56,305 bases of DNA from JACDQM01 sp044373315 (GTDB lineage Bacteria; Pseudomonadota; Gammaproteobacteria; Burkholderiales; Burkholderiaceae_C). Below, one piece after another: positions 1 to 8,584 of the stretch. Positions within the stretch are counted from its first letter, which is position 1; each line of letters opens with the position of its first letter. The DNA lies in assembly GCF_044373315.1 (NCBI RefSeq), contig NZ_JBILQK010000016.1, positions 1 through 56,305 of the forward strand. The letters run 5' to 3'. The position numbers and the translations under genes were made by a program. The notes under the pieces are model-generated. The model saw only the letters and a program-made list of their open reading frames with translations, searched no databases and was not told the origin of the DNA.

Positions 1-1097
1 AGGCCATCGATCCAGAACTCGGCAAAGTTCGGGCTCGGATCGTCGTAGGGCATGCTGATCCACAGTGATTGCTCGCTCGCCGCACCGTCTTGGGCCGGCG
101 GCAGCATGAACTTGGCATGGGCGCGCGCCAGCTGGCTGTTGCCGGCGGCGATCACCACGGTCAGCCGCCCCTGTTGCTCGTCGATCAGCGCATCGATGGC
201 GCGTTCCAGCAGCCCCTGCCCGTCGTGCGAGCCGCTGTGGGCGCCCAGGCTCAGGGTGACGACCAGCGGGGATTCAGGCGCGGTGCGCGCCAGCAGGTAG
301 CGCAGCCCGTCCAGCACGCAGCTGTTGAGCCAGTTGCCATGCGTCTGCGCAAAGACCGGGCCAGGCACCTGCACCGCCACGATCTCCAGCGCACCGGCGG
401 CGTCGGCCTTGCCCGTCAGCGGATCAGCGCTAGCGCCAGCCAGGGCCAGCACCTGGGTGCCATGGCCCCAGCGCGGGATCGGCAGGCCCAGTCCGCGGTA
501 GGCGCGCGCCTGCGCCCTCGTGTCGGGCAGCGGACCGAATGACTCGATCGCAGCGCCGTCGAGTTCGCGGCCATAGCCCAGCTCGGGCGGGGTGCGCCAG
601 GGCGCCCGCAAGGGGCCTTGGCCCTGGTCCCAGAAATGCCGGATGCGCGCGCGGCCGTTCACGGCGCGGAACATCGGGTGCAGCAGGGCGATATCAGCGT
701 CGATGATGCCCAGCACCGGGGTGCCAGAGGCCAGCGCTGCACGGCTGGCTGGCGGGCTGTCGGCCTGATGCGTCTGGCAGGGCGGCTGCGCAGCGCTGGC
801 CAGCGCCAGCGTGCCGGAGCTCAGCACGCTGCGGCGCGCGCCCGGCACGGACGGAGGCAGGGTCTGGCGGTTGGCGCAGTGGGCGGTGAAGAAGGCGCAG
901 CCGGCCGGGTAGACGGCGGGGATCTGCCAGCCCGCCTGCGTGCCTGCCGCAGCGGGGCGCTCGCCTTCGCACAGACGGTGCTGCAATAGCTCGTCGCCAC
1001 GGCGGCGGCTGGCCCATTGCAGCCAGGGGTCGGGTGTGGCGTCGAGCTCAGCTCTGGGAACGTCCCGCCAATTCGGTCTTTGGTGTGTTGTTGTCAT
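1..1097 (-). CDS. Subtilase (S8) family serine peptidase, C-terminus cut off by window start
   Basis: Read on the minus strand from an ATG at 1097, the frame stays open to base 1, giving about 365 residues of an unfinished protein. Subtilase landmarks appear in order: the catalytic Asp in VLGIIDADIALLHP (about residue 133), the catalytic His in RWGHGTQVLALAG (about 212) and the oxyanion Asn in VVIAAGNSQ (about 320). The nucleophilic Ser would lie beyond the window, so activity cannot be judged. I see no signal peptide; the first 130 residues resemble no propeptide I know. It begins 12 bases after the stop of the haloperoxidase-like gene and probably shares its operon. The family assignment is firm; substrate and location are unknown. 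Confidence 0.85.
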   Translation of the reverse strand, partial: MTTTHQRPNWRDVPRAELDATPDPWLQWASRRRGDELLQHRLCEGERPAAAGTQAGWQIPAVYPAGCAFFTAHCANRQTLPPSVPGARRSVLSSGTLALASAAQPPCQTHQADSPPASRAALASGTPVLGIIDADIALLHPMFRAVNGRARIRHFWDQGQGPLRAPWRTPPELGYGRELDGAAIESFGPLPDTRAQARAYRGLGLPIPRWGHGTQVLALAGASADPLTGKADAAGALEIVAVQVPGPVFAQTHGNWLNSCVLDGLRYLLARTAPESPLVVTLSLGAHSGSHDGQGLLERAIDALIDEQQGRLTVVIAAGNSQLARAHAKFMLPPAQDGAASEQSLWISMPYDDPSPNFAEFWIDG

Positions 1098-1109
1098 GCC
1101 TGCCCCCGC

Positions 1110-2288
1110 TCAGGCGCCGGTGTAGCCCCATTCGGCCCGGGCGCGTTGCCACAGCCAGGCCAGCTGGCGATTCAGCGCCGGCCGGATCTGCCCGTCCAGT
1201 GCGCGGCAACCCATCTGCTGCAAGGCGGGGACGCCCGTGCGCACCATCCACAGATCGTCGATCTCGCCCTGGCCGTTGAAGGCGCCGGCCGGCGTCTCGA
1301 CCGCGCCGGTGCAGACGCCAGCCACATAGGAGCCCAGGGTCTCGCCCAGCAACTGGCCAACGATGCTGTCGATCTCGTAGTGCACGCCCAGCACGACGCG
1401 GTTGCGGGCAATGCGCTGGGCCAGCACGCGCAGCGCGTCGGCATAGTCGGGCGAGGTCGCGTGGCCGCTGTCCGAGACCAGATAGGCCAGCAGGGTCGAC
1501 ACCGCCGAGGACTCGGTCGCATGGCCGCTGGGGAAGGCGCCATGGGCAGGTGTCAGGATCAGCGGCTGGATCGCCATGTTCACCTCATAAGGGCGCGGCA
1601 CCGCCAGTGCATGCTTGATGCGCAGCACGGCGGCCGAGGCCAGCTGCAGCGTCAGCTCGATCAGCTCCAGCGTGCGGCCGGTGCGGTCGGGGTGCAGCGG
1701 CAGCAGCGCGCTCCAGAAGGCGATGGCCGGCGTGAGCTGGGTCAGACCTTCGTTGAGGCCAGACGTCAGCACTTCGGAGCCGACCGCTTTCTCGCGGAAG
1801 TCCAACGTGCGCAGCGCCTGCTTGCGCAGCTCGTCCAACGTGGGACGCACGAGGCTGACCATCAACTGGCCGTTGGCATGCAGCTCCACCGAGCTGGCCG
1901 GCGTGGTGTGGACGCTCAGGCCCGAGCCCAGCTCCCAGCCCAGTGTCGAAAGGCGCACCGCCGGCTGCCAGCGCGCCAGATTGGCTGGGTCATCGAGCTC
2001 GGACAGGCGGCGTCGGCCGGGGCTGTAGGGCCCGTTCTGCTGCGGCTTGATGGCGTGAATCAGCTCCTTGCGCATGGCCTCCACGGCCAGTGCCAGCGTC
2101 GGATTCATCACGGTGCCCGCATAGCCCGAATAGCCGTTGAAATGCCCCGGCCCGGCGACGGTGCCCGTCGTCCCTGTCGTGCCGGTGGTGCCTGTTGTTC
2201 CGGTCGTCCCCGTCGTGCCAGTAGTACCCGTAGTACCGGTCGTTCCTGTGGTCCCGGTGGTGCCTGTGGTTCCAGTCTTTCCGCTCAT
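1110..2288 (-). CDS. Vanadium-dependent haloperoxidase/PAP2-like protein with Gly-Thr-Thr repeat N-terminus
   Basis: A 392-residue protein. The C-terminal 200 or so residues carry the three PAP2/vanadium haloperoxidase signatures: KHALAVPRP (K-x6-RP), FPSGHATES (PSGH) and RVVLGVHYEID (R-x5-H-x3-D), which in the family bind vanadate or phosphate. The reaction could therefore be halide oxidation by peroxide or phosphoester hydrolysis; sequence alone does not separate them. Residues 6-41 are 12 perfect Gly-Thr-Thr units followed by Gly-Thr-Val, then a Gly/Tyr-rich linker. No signal peptide is visible. A strong ribosome site (GGAGGA, bases 2296-2301) sits 7 bases before the ATG. It lies 54 bases after the cyclase gene and 12 bases before the subtilase gene, all on the minus strand. 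Confidence 0.85.
   Translation of the reverse strand: MSGKTGTTGTTGTTGTTGTTGTTGTTGTTGTTGTTGTTGTTGTVAGPGHFNGYSGYAGTVMNPTLALAVEAMRKELIHAIKPQQNGPYSPGRRRLSELDDPANLARWQPAVRLSTLGWELGSGLSVHTTPASSVELHANGQLMVSLVRPTLDELRKQALRTLDFREKAVGSEVLTSGLNEGLTQLTPAIAFWSALLPLHPDRTGRTLELIELTLQLASAAVLRIKHALAVPRPYEVNMAIQPLILTPAHGAFPSGHATESSAVSTLLAYLVSDSGHATSPDYADALRVLAQRIARNRVVLGVHYEIDSIVGQLLGETLGSYVAGVCTGAVETPAGAFNGQGEIDDLWMVRTGVPALQQMGCRALDGQIRPALNRQLAWLWQRARAEWGYTGA
2166..2273 (-). repeat. Collagen-like (Gly-Thr-Thr)12 coding repeat
   Basis: Twelve consecutive in-frame Gly-Thr-Thr triplets, with a Gly-Lys-Thr before and a Gly-Thr-Val after. The repeat is perfect in protein but not in DNA: Gly codons alternate GGA, GGC, GGG and GGT, and Thr codons use ACA, ACC, ACG and ACT. 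This argues for selection on the protein rather than recent slippage. Every third residue is Gly, as in collagen-like bacterial proteins. Confidence 0.95.
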
Positions 2289-2342
2289 GGGCTTGTCCTC
2301 CGTTTTGCGTCTGCTGTTGTCGAACCGGTGCCAAGGCAGCGG

Positions 2343-4169
2343 TTAGGGCGGGATGCCAGCCAGCGCCAGCGCGTAGCTCAGTCGATCGACCTGGCCTTGC
2401 CGCTGGCCGGGGTAGCGCGCCTGGAAGCTGCTGACGGTGAGCTGCGGCTCGATGCTGCGCAACTGCGCTGCGCAGGCGCGCGCGGCGTCGATCTGCCCGT
2501 CCAGCGCCTGCGCCATCACCAGTACGCGCAGCGTCGAGGCATGCGTGCGGTTGCCCTGCAAGGATTTCTGACCCAGGCGGATGGCCTCGCCATACTCGCC
2601 CGCCAGCAGCCGCGCCAGGGCCGAGAAATGCTCGTAGTAGTAGCGCATCGGGTCCAGCGGCGACAGACTCATCGCCCGGTCGGCGCAGCTGATGGCCTCG
2701 GCCGTGCTTTCGCGATAGCCCAGCATCGCCGACTTGAAGAGCCAGGCCAGGCTCTCGTTGGGGTTGGCCTGCAGCGCCATGTCGTAGCGCTGTTCGGCGG
2801 TGGCGAAATCCTTGCGCACATAGCCGGCCACGAAGCCGTCCAGCGTCAAGCTCAGCGGATGTTCGGGATGCAGGTCCAGCGCATTGCCGGTCTGCCAGGC
2901 GGCTTGGCGTCCGTCGTCGGCCGGATCAGGCGACCAACCCTGGCCGATGCGCATCACATGCCACTTGCCCAGCCAGGCCTTGGGAATGGGCGAGCGTGGA
3001 TGCCGTTCGGCCAGGTGCTCCAGCATGCGGCGCGCGTCGGCAAAGGCGTCGGGCGAGAGCCGGTGCAGCTTGGCAATCGCGCCGAACAGCAGCGTGTAGC
3101 TCTCCAGCGCTGGCAGCGGGCGGGTGTCGGCCAGCAATGCTTCGGCGCCGACCAGGGCCTGCGCCAGCTGGCTGGACAGCTCGGCGATGGCGGTGCTCTG
3201 GCCTTGCAGCAGCTCGGCCATGCCGCCGGTGGCACTGCCGGCCCAGACGACGGCCTGGCTGTGGCTGTCGACCAGCTGCACATGGATGCGCAGCTGCGCG
3301 TCCAGCAACGCGCAGCTGCCCTGCACCAGATAGCGCGTGCCCAGGCTGCGGGCGATGTCGGCCACCGGCAGCACGCGCTGGCGCAGCGTGGCGGTCGACA
3401 GGCTGGAGATCACCGCCAGATAGGGCACGCGGCTCAGGCCGGCGGTCAGTTCCTCGGCGACGAATTCGCCCAGCATCAGCTGCGGCTGCTCGCCGGCGAG
3501 GGTGCGCAGCGGCAGCACCGCCACGCTGGCACGCAGTTCGGTGCGGTCCAGCGACAGGCTGCCGCCAGATCCAGCCGGCTGGGCCGCCGGCCGCAGCCGC
3601 CAGGCGCGGATCGGCTCACTCAGGCTCTTGAGCCAGCACTCACCCATGTCTTCGATACCGGCATCGATGCCGTCGAGCAGCTGTTCGCGCACCTCGGGCG
3701 ACACCACGATATCGCCGGGTTGCGCCAGCGTCGTCAGCCGTGCGGCCAGGTTGACGCCGCTGCCGTAGATGTCGAGTTCGTCATGCACGACCACGCAGTG
3801 GTGCATGCCGATGCGCAATTGCAGCGGCACCTCGTGCGCCGCCCGCGGCTGCCTGGCCGACAGCCGGCGCTGGATCTCCAGTGCTGCCGCCGCGCCGCTC
3901 GGCACCGTCTCGAATTCCAGCAACATCCCATCCCCCAAGCTTTTCACCATGCGCCCCTCGAGGGAGGGCAGCACCTGGCTGCGCACTTCGTGGACGAAGC
4001 GCCGCCAGCGATCGATCACGCCGGCCTCGTCGAGCTGCATCAGGCGCACGGACTCGACCAGGTCGACCACGACGATGGTCTTGGTGCTCCTCGTCAACTC
4101 CGGCCAGGCCTCCCCCGGCGTGTCTTGCCCGCGCATGCTCGTTGTGTTCTTGGTGGTAGACATCGTCAT
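2343..4169 (-). CDS. Class III adenylate/guanylate cyclase with TolB-like and TPR regions
   Basis: About 608 residues, no membrane segment. The N-terminal cyclase domain (about 30-200) has the first metal Asp in VVVDLVES (D36), an adenine-type Lys and second metal Asp in MVKSLGDGM (K76, D80), and DIYGSGVNLAARL with the transition-state Asn/Arg pair, so it should be active and probably makes cAMP. A TolB/FlgO-like segment follows (ASVAVLPLRTLAGE..., about 220-330), as in Burkholderiales cyclases of this type, then helical TPR-like repeats to the end. The start is uncertain: GTG 4193, ATG 4169 and ATG 4163 are in frame; I took 4169. It heads the probable operon with the haloperoxidase-like and subtilase genes, and is divergent from the hydrolase gene at 4266. 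Confidence 0.9.
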   Translation of the reverse strand: MTMSTTKNTTSMRGQDTPGEAWPELTRSTKTIVVVDLVESVRLMQLDEAGVIDRWRRFVHEVRSQVLPSLEGRMVKSLGDGMLLEFETVPSGAAAALEIQRRLSARQPRAAHEVPLQLRIGMHHCVVVHDELDIYGSGVNLAARLTTLAQPGDIVVSPEVREQLLDGIDAGIEDMGECWLKSLSEPIRAWRLRPAAQPAGSGGSLSLDRTELRASVAVLPLRTLAGEQPQLMLGEFVAEELTAGLSRVPYLAVISSLSTATLRQRVLPVADIARSLGTRYLVQGSCALLDAQLRIHVQLVDSHSQAVVWAGSATGGMAELLQGQSTAIAELSSQLAQALVGAEALLADTRPLPALESYTLLFGAIAKLHRLSPDAFADARRMLEHLAERHPRSPIPKAWLGKWHVMRIGQGWSPDPADDGRQAAWQTGNALDLHPEHPLSLTLDGFVAGYVRKDFATAEQRYDMALQANPNESLAWLFKSAMLGYRESTAEAISCADRAMSLSPLDPMRYYYEHFSALARLLAGEYGEAIRLGQKSLQGNRTHASTLRVLVMAQALDGQIDAARACAAQLRSIEPQLTVSSFQARYPGQRQGQVDRLSYALALAGIPP

Positions 4170-4265
4170 TGTTGCGGAAGCAACTTGCTGCACTGCAGCG
4201 GGTTTGTGCGGTGGCTCATCCGTTCACCAGCGATGCCGTGCCAGCGGGCCCGGGATAATCCGCAG

Positions 4266-4907
4266 ATGACTTTGCGCTACCAGACCCTGCCCGTGACACC
4301 TTTTCAGCAGAACTGCTCGCTGCTGTGGTGCGACGAGACGAACGAAGCCGCCTTGATCGACCCGGGCGGCGAGCTGCCGCGGCTGCTGGCGGCGGTGGCC
4401 GAGCGGGGCCTGACGCTGAAGGCGATCTGGCTGACCCATGCCCATATCGACCACGCCGGTGCTGCCGGCCAGCTGGCGCGCGAGCACAGCCTGCCCATCG
4501 TCGGGCCGCATCCGGGCGACCAGTTCTGGATCGACGGCCTGCCGCAGCAGAGCGCGATGTTCGGCTTCCCAGCCGCCGAGGGCTTCAAGCCGACGCGCTG
4601 GCTGGCCGATGGCGACACGGTGACGCTGGGCCGCGAGACCTTGCAGGTGCGCCATTGCCCGGGCCACACGCCCGGCCATGTGGTGTTCCATGCGCCGCAG
4701 ATCGAGCGCTGCTTCGTCGGCGATGTGCTGTTTGCCGGCAGCATCGGCCGCACCGATTTCCCGGGTGGCGATCACGCCACGCTGATTGCCTCCATCACGC
4801 AGCGCCTGTGGCCGATGGGCGACGAAACGGTGTTCATCCCCGGCCACGGCCCGGAAAGCAGTTTCGGCCGCGAGCGCCGCAGCAACCCCCACGTGCTGGG
4901 CACCTGA
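4266..4907 (+). CDS. Metallo-beta-lactamase fold hydrolase, glyoxalase II-like (YcbL type)
   Basis: 213 residues. The metal-binding motif THAHIDHAGAAG (HxHxDH) is complete, followed by CPGHTPGHVVFH, FVGDVLFAGSIGRTDFPGG and FIPGHGPES, the usual order of His and Asp ligands in compact single-domain glyoxalase II-like enzymes. The C-terminal glutathione-binding domain of classical GloB is absent, so the physiological thioester substrate is open. Start chosen at ATG 4266 because family members begin with this MTLRYQTLPVTPFQQN block; the frame is open much further upstream but that stretch is antisense to the cyclase. Confidence 0.92.
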   Translation: MTLRYQTLPVTPFQQNCSLLWCDETNEAALIDPGGELPRLLAAVAERGLTLKAIWLTHAHIDHAGAAGQLAREHSLPIVGPHPGDQFWIDGLPQQSAMFGFPAAEGFKPTRWLADGDTVTLGRETLQVRHCPGHTPGHVVFHAPQIERCFVGDVLFAGSIGRTDFPGGDHATLIASITQRLWPMGDETVFIPGHGPESSFGRERRSNPHVLGT

Positions 4908-5056
4908 GCGCCGGCCGCCCGCCGAGGGTGAATAGTTCACAAAGACAGACCCCAGGATTTACCCAGCACCCGGGGTTGATCCCTCTAAGCTTCAGAGCAA
5001 CACGCTGTCATCCGCGTTGTTGTTGCTCGATCCGAGCGTGATGAGGGAGTATAAAA

Positions 5057-5713
5057 ATGCTGGTCAACGAAACCACTGCAGGGCGCCGGTTCAGTTCTGC
5101 GCCGCCGCTGGCTGAACGCCGGCGTGCGGCGTCCCTGAGCAGCCACTGGCTGGCCTTGGTGCTGGACGAGCTCGACTACGGGCTCTTGCTGGTGGATGCC
5201 AGCGGCGGGCTGCTGCACAGCAATCGCGCGGCCCGGCAGGTGCTCAACGAACACCACCCGCTGCAGCTGCTGGGCGGCCAGTTGCGCGCCCGCTTCAGCC
5301 AGGACATCAAGCCGCTGTTCGACGCCTTGCTGCAGGCCGAGCGCGATGATCGCCGCTGCCTGCTGCGTCTGGGCGAGGAGCAGGACCGCGCCAACGTGGT
5401 GGTGGTGCCGCTGAACCGCGATGTCGAGCAAGCGGCGGTGCTGCTGGTGCTGGAGCGCCAGGAGCTGTGCGGCGCGCTGGCCGCGCAGTGGTTTGCGCTG
5501 CGCTATGGCCTCACGCCGGCCGAGACCGAGGTGCTCAAGGGCCTGAGCAGCGGTGCCCGGCCCACCAGCATTGCCGAGAGCCAAGGCGTGGCCATCTCCA
5601 CCGTGCGCACCCAGATCCAGAGCATCCGCGCCAAGTCCGGCGCGCGCAGCATCCGCGAACTGCTGCGTCAGCTGGCGGTGCTGCCGCCCTTGGTGTCGGC
5701 GCTGCGCAACTGA
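5057..5713 (+). CDS. LuxR-family helix-turn-helix transcriptional regulator
   Basis: 218 residues. The C-terminal third is a LuxR/GerE DNA-binding domain (YGLTPAETEVLKGLSSG, then VAISTVRTQIQSIRAKSG). The N-terminal part (about 25-140) looks like a PAS-type sensor (DELDYGLLLVDASGGLLHSNRAA); there is no receiver domain, so it probably senses a small molecule or redox state rather than phosphorylation. A GGGAG ribosome site lies 8 bases before ATG 5057. It is followed 62 bases later by a Crp/Fnr-type regulator on the same strand. Target genes cannot be read from the sequence. Confidence 0.88.
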   Translation: MLVNETTAGRRFSSAPPLAERRRAASLSSHWLALVLDELDYGLLLVDASGGLLHSNRAARQVLNEHHPLQLLGGQLRARFSQDIKPLFDALLQAERDDRRCLLRLGEEQDRANVVVVPLNRDVEQAAVLLVLERQELCGALAAQWFALRYGLTPAETEVLKGLSSGARPTSIAESQGVAISTVRTQIQSIRAKSGARSIRELLRQLAVLPPLVSALRN

Positions 5714-5775
5714 GGCCAGCGAGCCCTTAACATCCGGCGCTTGTCGCGGCCATCGGGGCCGCGCCATCGCGCCCG

Positions 5776-6411
5776 ATGCCCAAGCCTTCGCCTGCCGCCC
5801 TCGCCACCGATCCTGCACTCAGTGCCTTGCCGCCGCAACTCGCCTTGCTGGCCGAGCGCGGCGTGCTGCGCAGCTATCGCAAGGGCACGCTGCTGATCGA
5901 GGAAGGTTCGCAAGGCGACAGCCTGTATCTGGTGGTCTCCGGGCGCTTGCGCGTGTTCGGTTGCGACAGCCGGGGCCGCGAAGTCACCTACGGCAGCTAT
6001 GGCGCCGGGGACTACGTCGGCGAGATGAGCCTGGACGGCGGCCCGCGTGCGGCCAGCGTGATCACCGAGGAAAGCAGCCGCTGCGTGCTGTTGACCCGCC
6101 AGAGCCTGCTGGCGCATATCGCCGCGCATCCCGAGTTTGCGCTGGAGCTGCTGACCAAGGTGATACGCCGGGCGCGCGCTGCCACGCTGTCGACCAAGCA
6201 GCTGGCGCTCAACGATGTCTACGGCCGCCTCAAGGCCCTGCTGGAAAACCCGCCCGACGGCCGGCTGACGCACCAATCGATGGCCAGCCAGTTGGGTTGC
6301 TCGCGCGAAATGGTCTCAAAGCTGATGAAGGACCTGGAGCTGGGCGGCTATGTCCAGCGCGAGGCCGGCGGGCGCTTTGTCCTTCTCAAGGCGCTGCCGG
6401 CGCGTTGGTAG
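5776..6411 (+). CDS. Crp/Fnr-family transcriptional regulator
   Basis: 211 residues: a cyclic-nucleotide-binding-type beta barrel (about 35-125, with GSQGDSLYLVVSGRLRVFG and GAGDYVGEMSLDGGPRAASV) and a C-terminal winged helix (LTHQSMASQLGCSREMVSKL). The GEMSLDGGPRAASV block resembles the cNMP phosphate-binding cassette (GE...RxA) and retains Glu and Arg, so cAMP binding is plausible. There is no N-terminal Cys cluster, so it is not an oxygen-sensing Fnr. A class III cyclase is encoded 1.6 kb away on the other strand, which makes a functional link possible but unproven. It converges with the M48 peptidase gene, 5 bases apart. Confidence 0.9.
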   Translation: MPKPSPAALATDPALSALPPQLALLAERGVLRSYRKGTLLIEEGSQGDSLYLVVSGRLRVFGCDSRGREVTYGSYGAGDYVGEMSLDGGPRAASVITEESSRCVLLTRQSLLAHIAAHPEFALELLTKVIRRARAATLSTKQLALNDVYGRLKALLENPPDGRLTHQSMASQLGCSREMVSKLMKDLELGGYVQREAGGRFVLLKALPARW

Positions 6412-6416
6412 GCATC

Positions 6417-7388
6417 TCAGCTGTCGCGGCGGCGCAGCGGCTGCGCCACCTCGAAGCGCTGTTGCGGCTTCTCGGCGCGCGCGTAGAGGGCCTCGACCTT
6501 GGGGATGTTGGTCTCGATGTCGCGAATGCGGGTCGGGCCGGTCGGGTGGGTGGAAGCCCATTGCGGCGGCGCGCCCTTGGAGGCTTCGGCCATCTTCTGC
6601 CACAGGCTGACACCGGCTTCGGGCCGGTAGCCCGAGCGGGCTGACAGCTCCAGCCCCACCAGATCGGCTTCGGTCTCGTCCTCGCGGCTGAACCTCAGCG
6701 TCAGCAGCTGCGCGCCCATGCCGAGTGCCGCATCGCCCAGGCTGCCCAGACCCAGTACGCTGGACAGCAGGTTGGCGCCGATGCGCGTCGCCGTGGTCTT
6801 GGCCATGCGCTCGCGCGCATGCTCGCGTAGCGCGTGGGCCACCTCGTGGCCCATGATGAAGGCGACTTCCTCGTCGTCGAGCTTGAGCTTTTCGAGGATG
6901 CCGTAATAGAAGGCGATCTTGCCGCCCGGCATGCAGAAGGCATTGAGCTGGCTGCTGCCGATCAGGTTGACCTCCCACTTCCACTGGCGCGCCCGCGGGT
7001 TCCAGCCGTAGGACTGCGGAATGATGCGGTTGGCGATGGCGCGCAGGCGCTTGACCTGCGGATGATCGGCCGGCGCCAGCGCGCGCTGATCCTGCGCCTC
7101 GCGCATCATCTGCTGGTATTGCTGCGCGCCGGCGGACTCAATCTGCTCGGCGGGCACCAGGCCGGCCAGCTTGCTGCGCTCGCCGACATCCACCCCCTCA
7201 CGCTGCTGCTGCGCCCAGGCGGGCAGGCTGGACAGTGCCGCGCCGCCGGCCAGCAAGCCCGTGAACAGGCGCCGCTGCGGCTGGGAGGGCGGGCCGCAGC
7301 GTGCGCAGTCGCAGCGGCCGAAGCCATAGCTCGGCGCGCTGGGCAGGTGGGGATCGGCGTGGACTTCGAAGTGAGCTGTATCGACCAT
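6417..7388 (-). CDS. M48-family metallopeptidase, exported
   Basis: About 323 residues. The zinc motif is in FIMGHEVAHALREHARERM (HExxH) with the downstream Glu ligand in SREDETEADLVGLELSARSGY. An internal export signal, QRRLFTGLLAGGAALSSLPAWA, carries a twin-Arg-like start but lies about 45 residues in, after a Cys-rich CDCARC stretch. Possible starts are ATG 7388, used here, and ATG 7397; the frame continues upstream only as antisense to the flavin reductase gene. Family members of this size act in outer-membrane or periplasmic protein quality control. The gene is divergent from the flavin reductase gene. Confidence 0.9.
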   Translation of the reverse strand: MVDTAHFEVHADPHLPSAPSYGFGRCDCARCGPPSQPQRRLFTGLLAGGAALSSLPAWAQQQREGVDVGERSKLAGLVPAEQIESAGAQQYQQMMREAQDQRALAPADHPQVKRLRAIANRIIPQSYGWNPRARQWKWEVNLIGSSQLNAFCMPGGKIAFYYGILEKLKLDDEEVAFIMGHEVAHALREHARERMAKTTATRIGANLLSSVLGLGSLGDAALGMGAQLLTLRFSREDETEADLVGLELSARSGYRPEAGVSLWQKMAEASKGAPPQWASTHPTGPTRIRDIETNIPKVEALYARAEKPQQRFEVAQPLRRRDS

Positions 7389-7461
7389 GGCCTGCATTTT
7401 GCGGCAAGCGCGCCATTCCTTGTGCCACAGCGCAGCCGGTGGGTGGTCGACAATACGGGCC

Positions 7462-7974
7462 ATGTCCAGCGCCTCCGACCCCTCCGCCCTGCCCGGCCCC
7501 GACAGCCGCGAGTTTCGCTCGGCCCTGGGCATGTTCGCCACCGGCGTCACCATCGTCACCGCCCGCGGGGCTGATGGTGTGCTGGTCGGGCTGACCGCCA
7601 ACTCCTTCAATTCGGTCTCGCTGGCGCCGCCGCTGGTGCTGTGGAGCCTGGGCATGCGGGCCGGTTCTATGCCGGTCTTCAGCCGCGGGTCGCACTATGC
7701 GATCAACATCCTGGCGGCCGATCAGAAAGCCCTGGCTGAACGTTTCGCCACCCGCGATATCGACCGCTTTGCCGGCGTGGCCTGGCGCGAGGGCGCCGGC
7801 GGTGCGCCGGTTCTGGACGGTGTGGCCGCGGTGTTCGAATGCGCCAACCGCAGCCAGTATGAGGAAGGCGATCACGTCATCTTTGTCGGCGAGGTCGAGC
7901 GCTGCGCCTTCAATCCGGCGGCGCAACCGTTGATTTTTCACGGTGGGCGCTATTACACCGAGCTGCCGCTATAG
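7462..7974 (+). CDS. Flavin reductase family protein (FMN-binding split barrel)
   Basis: 170 residues with the family pattern FRSALGMFATGVTIVTA, GLTANSFNSVSLAPPLVLWSL, FAVNILA-like YAINILAADQ, DHVIFVGEVERC and a C-terminal LIFHGGRYYTEL. Such proteins bind FMN and reduce it with NAD(P)H, often supplying a two-component monooxygenase, but no oxygenase partner is next to it. The start at ATG 7462 places the conserved core at the usual distance from the N-terminus. It is divergent from the M48 gene, about 70 bases apart. Confidence 0.9.
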   Translation: MSSASDPSALPGPDSREFRSALGMFATGVTIVTARGADGVLVGLTANSFNSVSLAPPLVLWSLGMRAGSMPVFSRGSHYAINILAADQKALAERFATRDIDRFAGVAWREGAGGAPVLDGVAAVFECANRSQYEEGDHVIFVGEVERCAFNPAAQPLIFHGGRYYTELPL

Positions 7975-8078
7975 CTTGTTACGCCCTGGCAGGCTTTGAA
8001 ACGCCTGGGCGTGGCCCGGCTGCGCAGAATCGCGCCACAAAGGCCCGAGTTGTTGATGCGGGCCTGGAAAGGTCCGCC

Positions 8079-8528
8079 ATGCTGTTGATTCCCTGCCCCG
8101 CCTGCCTGGGCCAGAGCCAGGTCTCCGAGGCTCGCGCCTTGTCGGGCCCGACCTGCCCGCAATGTGGCCATGCGCTGCTCAGCGGCGAAGTCGGCGAGCT
8201 GGGCGAAGCCAACTTCGATGCCGCAGTCCTGCCGCATGGCCTGCCGGTGCTGGTGGAGTTCTGGGCCAGCTGGGCCGGGCCCTGCCGCATGATGGGGCCG
8301 CAGCTGGCGCTGGCGGCGCGCTCGATGAAGGGGCGGGTGGCGGTGTTCCGCGTCGATGTGGACAAGAGCCCGCGTCTGGTCACTCGCTTTGCGGTGCGCA
8401 CTCAGCCCACCATGCTGCTGTTCCTGCGCGGGCAGGAGTTGCAGCGCCATGGCGGCGCGATGGCCGCCCACCAGATTGCCGAATGGGCCGCGGCTGAGTG
8501 CCACGCCTCGGGCTGGTCTGACTTGTGA
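8079..8528 (+). CDS. TrxC-like thioredoxin with degenerate AGPC active site
   Basis: 149 residues with the layout of thioredoxin 2: an N-terminal zinc ribbon of two CxxC pairs (CPAC, CPQC) and a thioredoxin fold. The active site reads FWASWAGPCRMM, so the nucleophilic first Cys of the canonical WCGPC is Ala and only the resolving Cys remains. A dithiol-disulfide cycle is therefore not expected; binding, chaperone or monothiol functions are possible. It lies 56 bases upstream of a paralogue with an intact CGPC, on the same strand, evidently by tandem duplication and divergence. Confidence 0.9.
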   Translation: MLLIPCPACLGQSQVSEARALSGPTCPQCGHALLSGEVGELGEANFDAAVLPHGLPVLVEFWASWAGPCRMMGPQLALAARSMKGRVAVFRVDVDKSPRLVTRFAVRTQPTMLLFLRGQELQRHGGAMAAHQIAEWAAAECHASGWSDL

Positions 8529-8584
8529 ACGCTTGAAAGCCTCAGGCCGCGCCCCATCTGATCGGCAAGGAGTGCTTGCCGATC

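Noticed and set aside
2137..2346. Plus-strand frame reading a Val-Pro-Val repeat
   Set aside because: It is the complement of the Gly-Thr-Thr repeat, has no ribosome site and no other protein-like sequence.
1017..4265. Open frame of over 1,000 codons on the plus strand before the hydrolase gene
   Set aside because: It is antisense to the cyclase, haloperoxidase and subtilase genes, is rich in Arg/Gln/Ala as expected for a high-GC shadow frame, and only its last 214 codons match a protein family.
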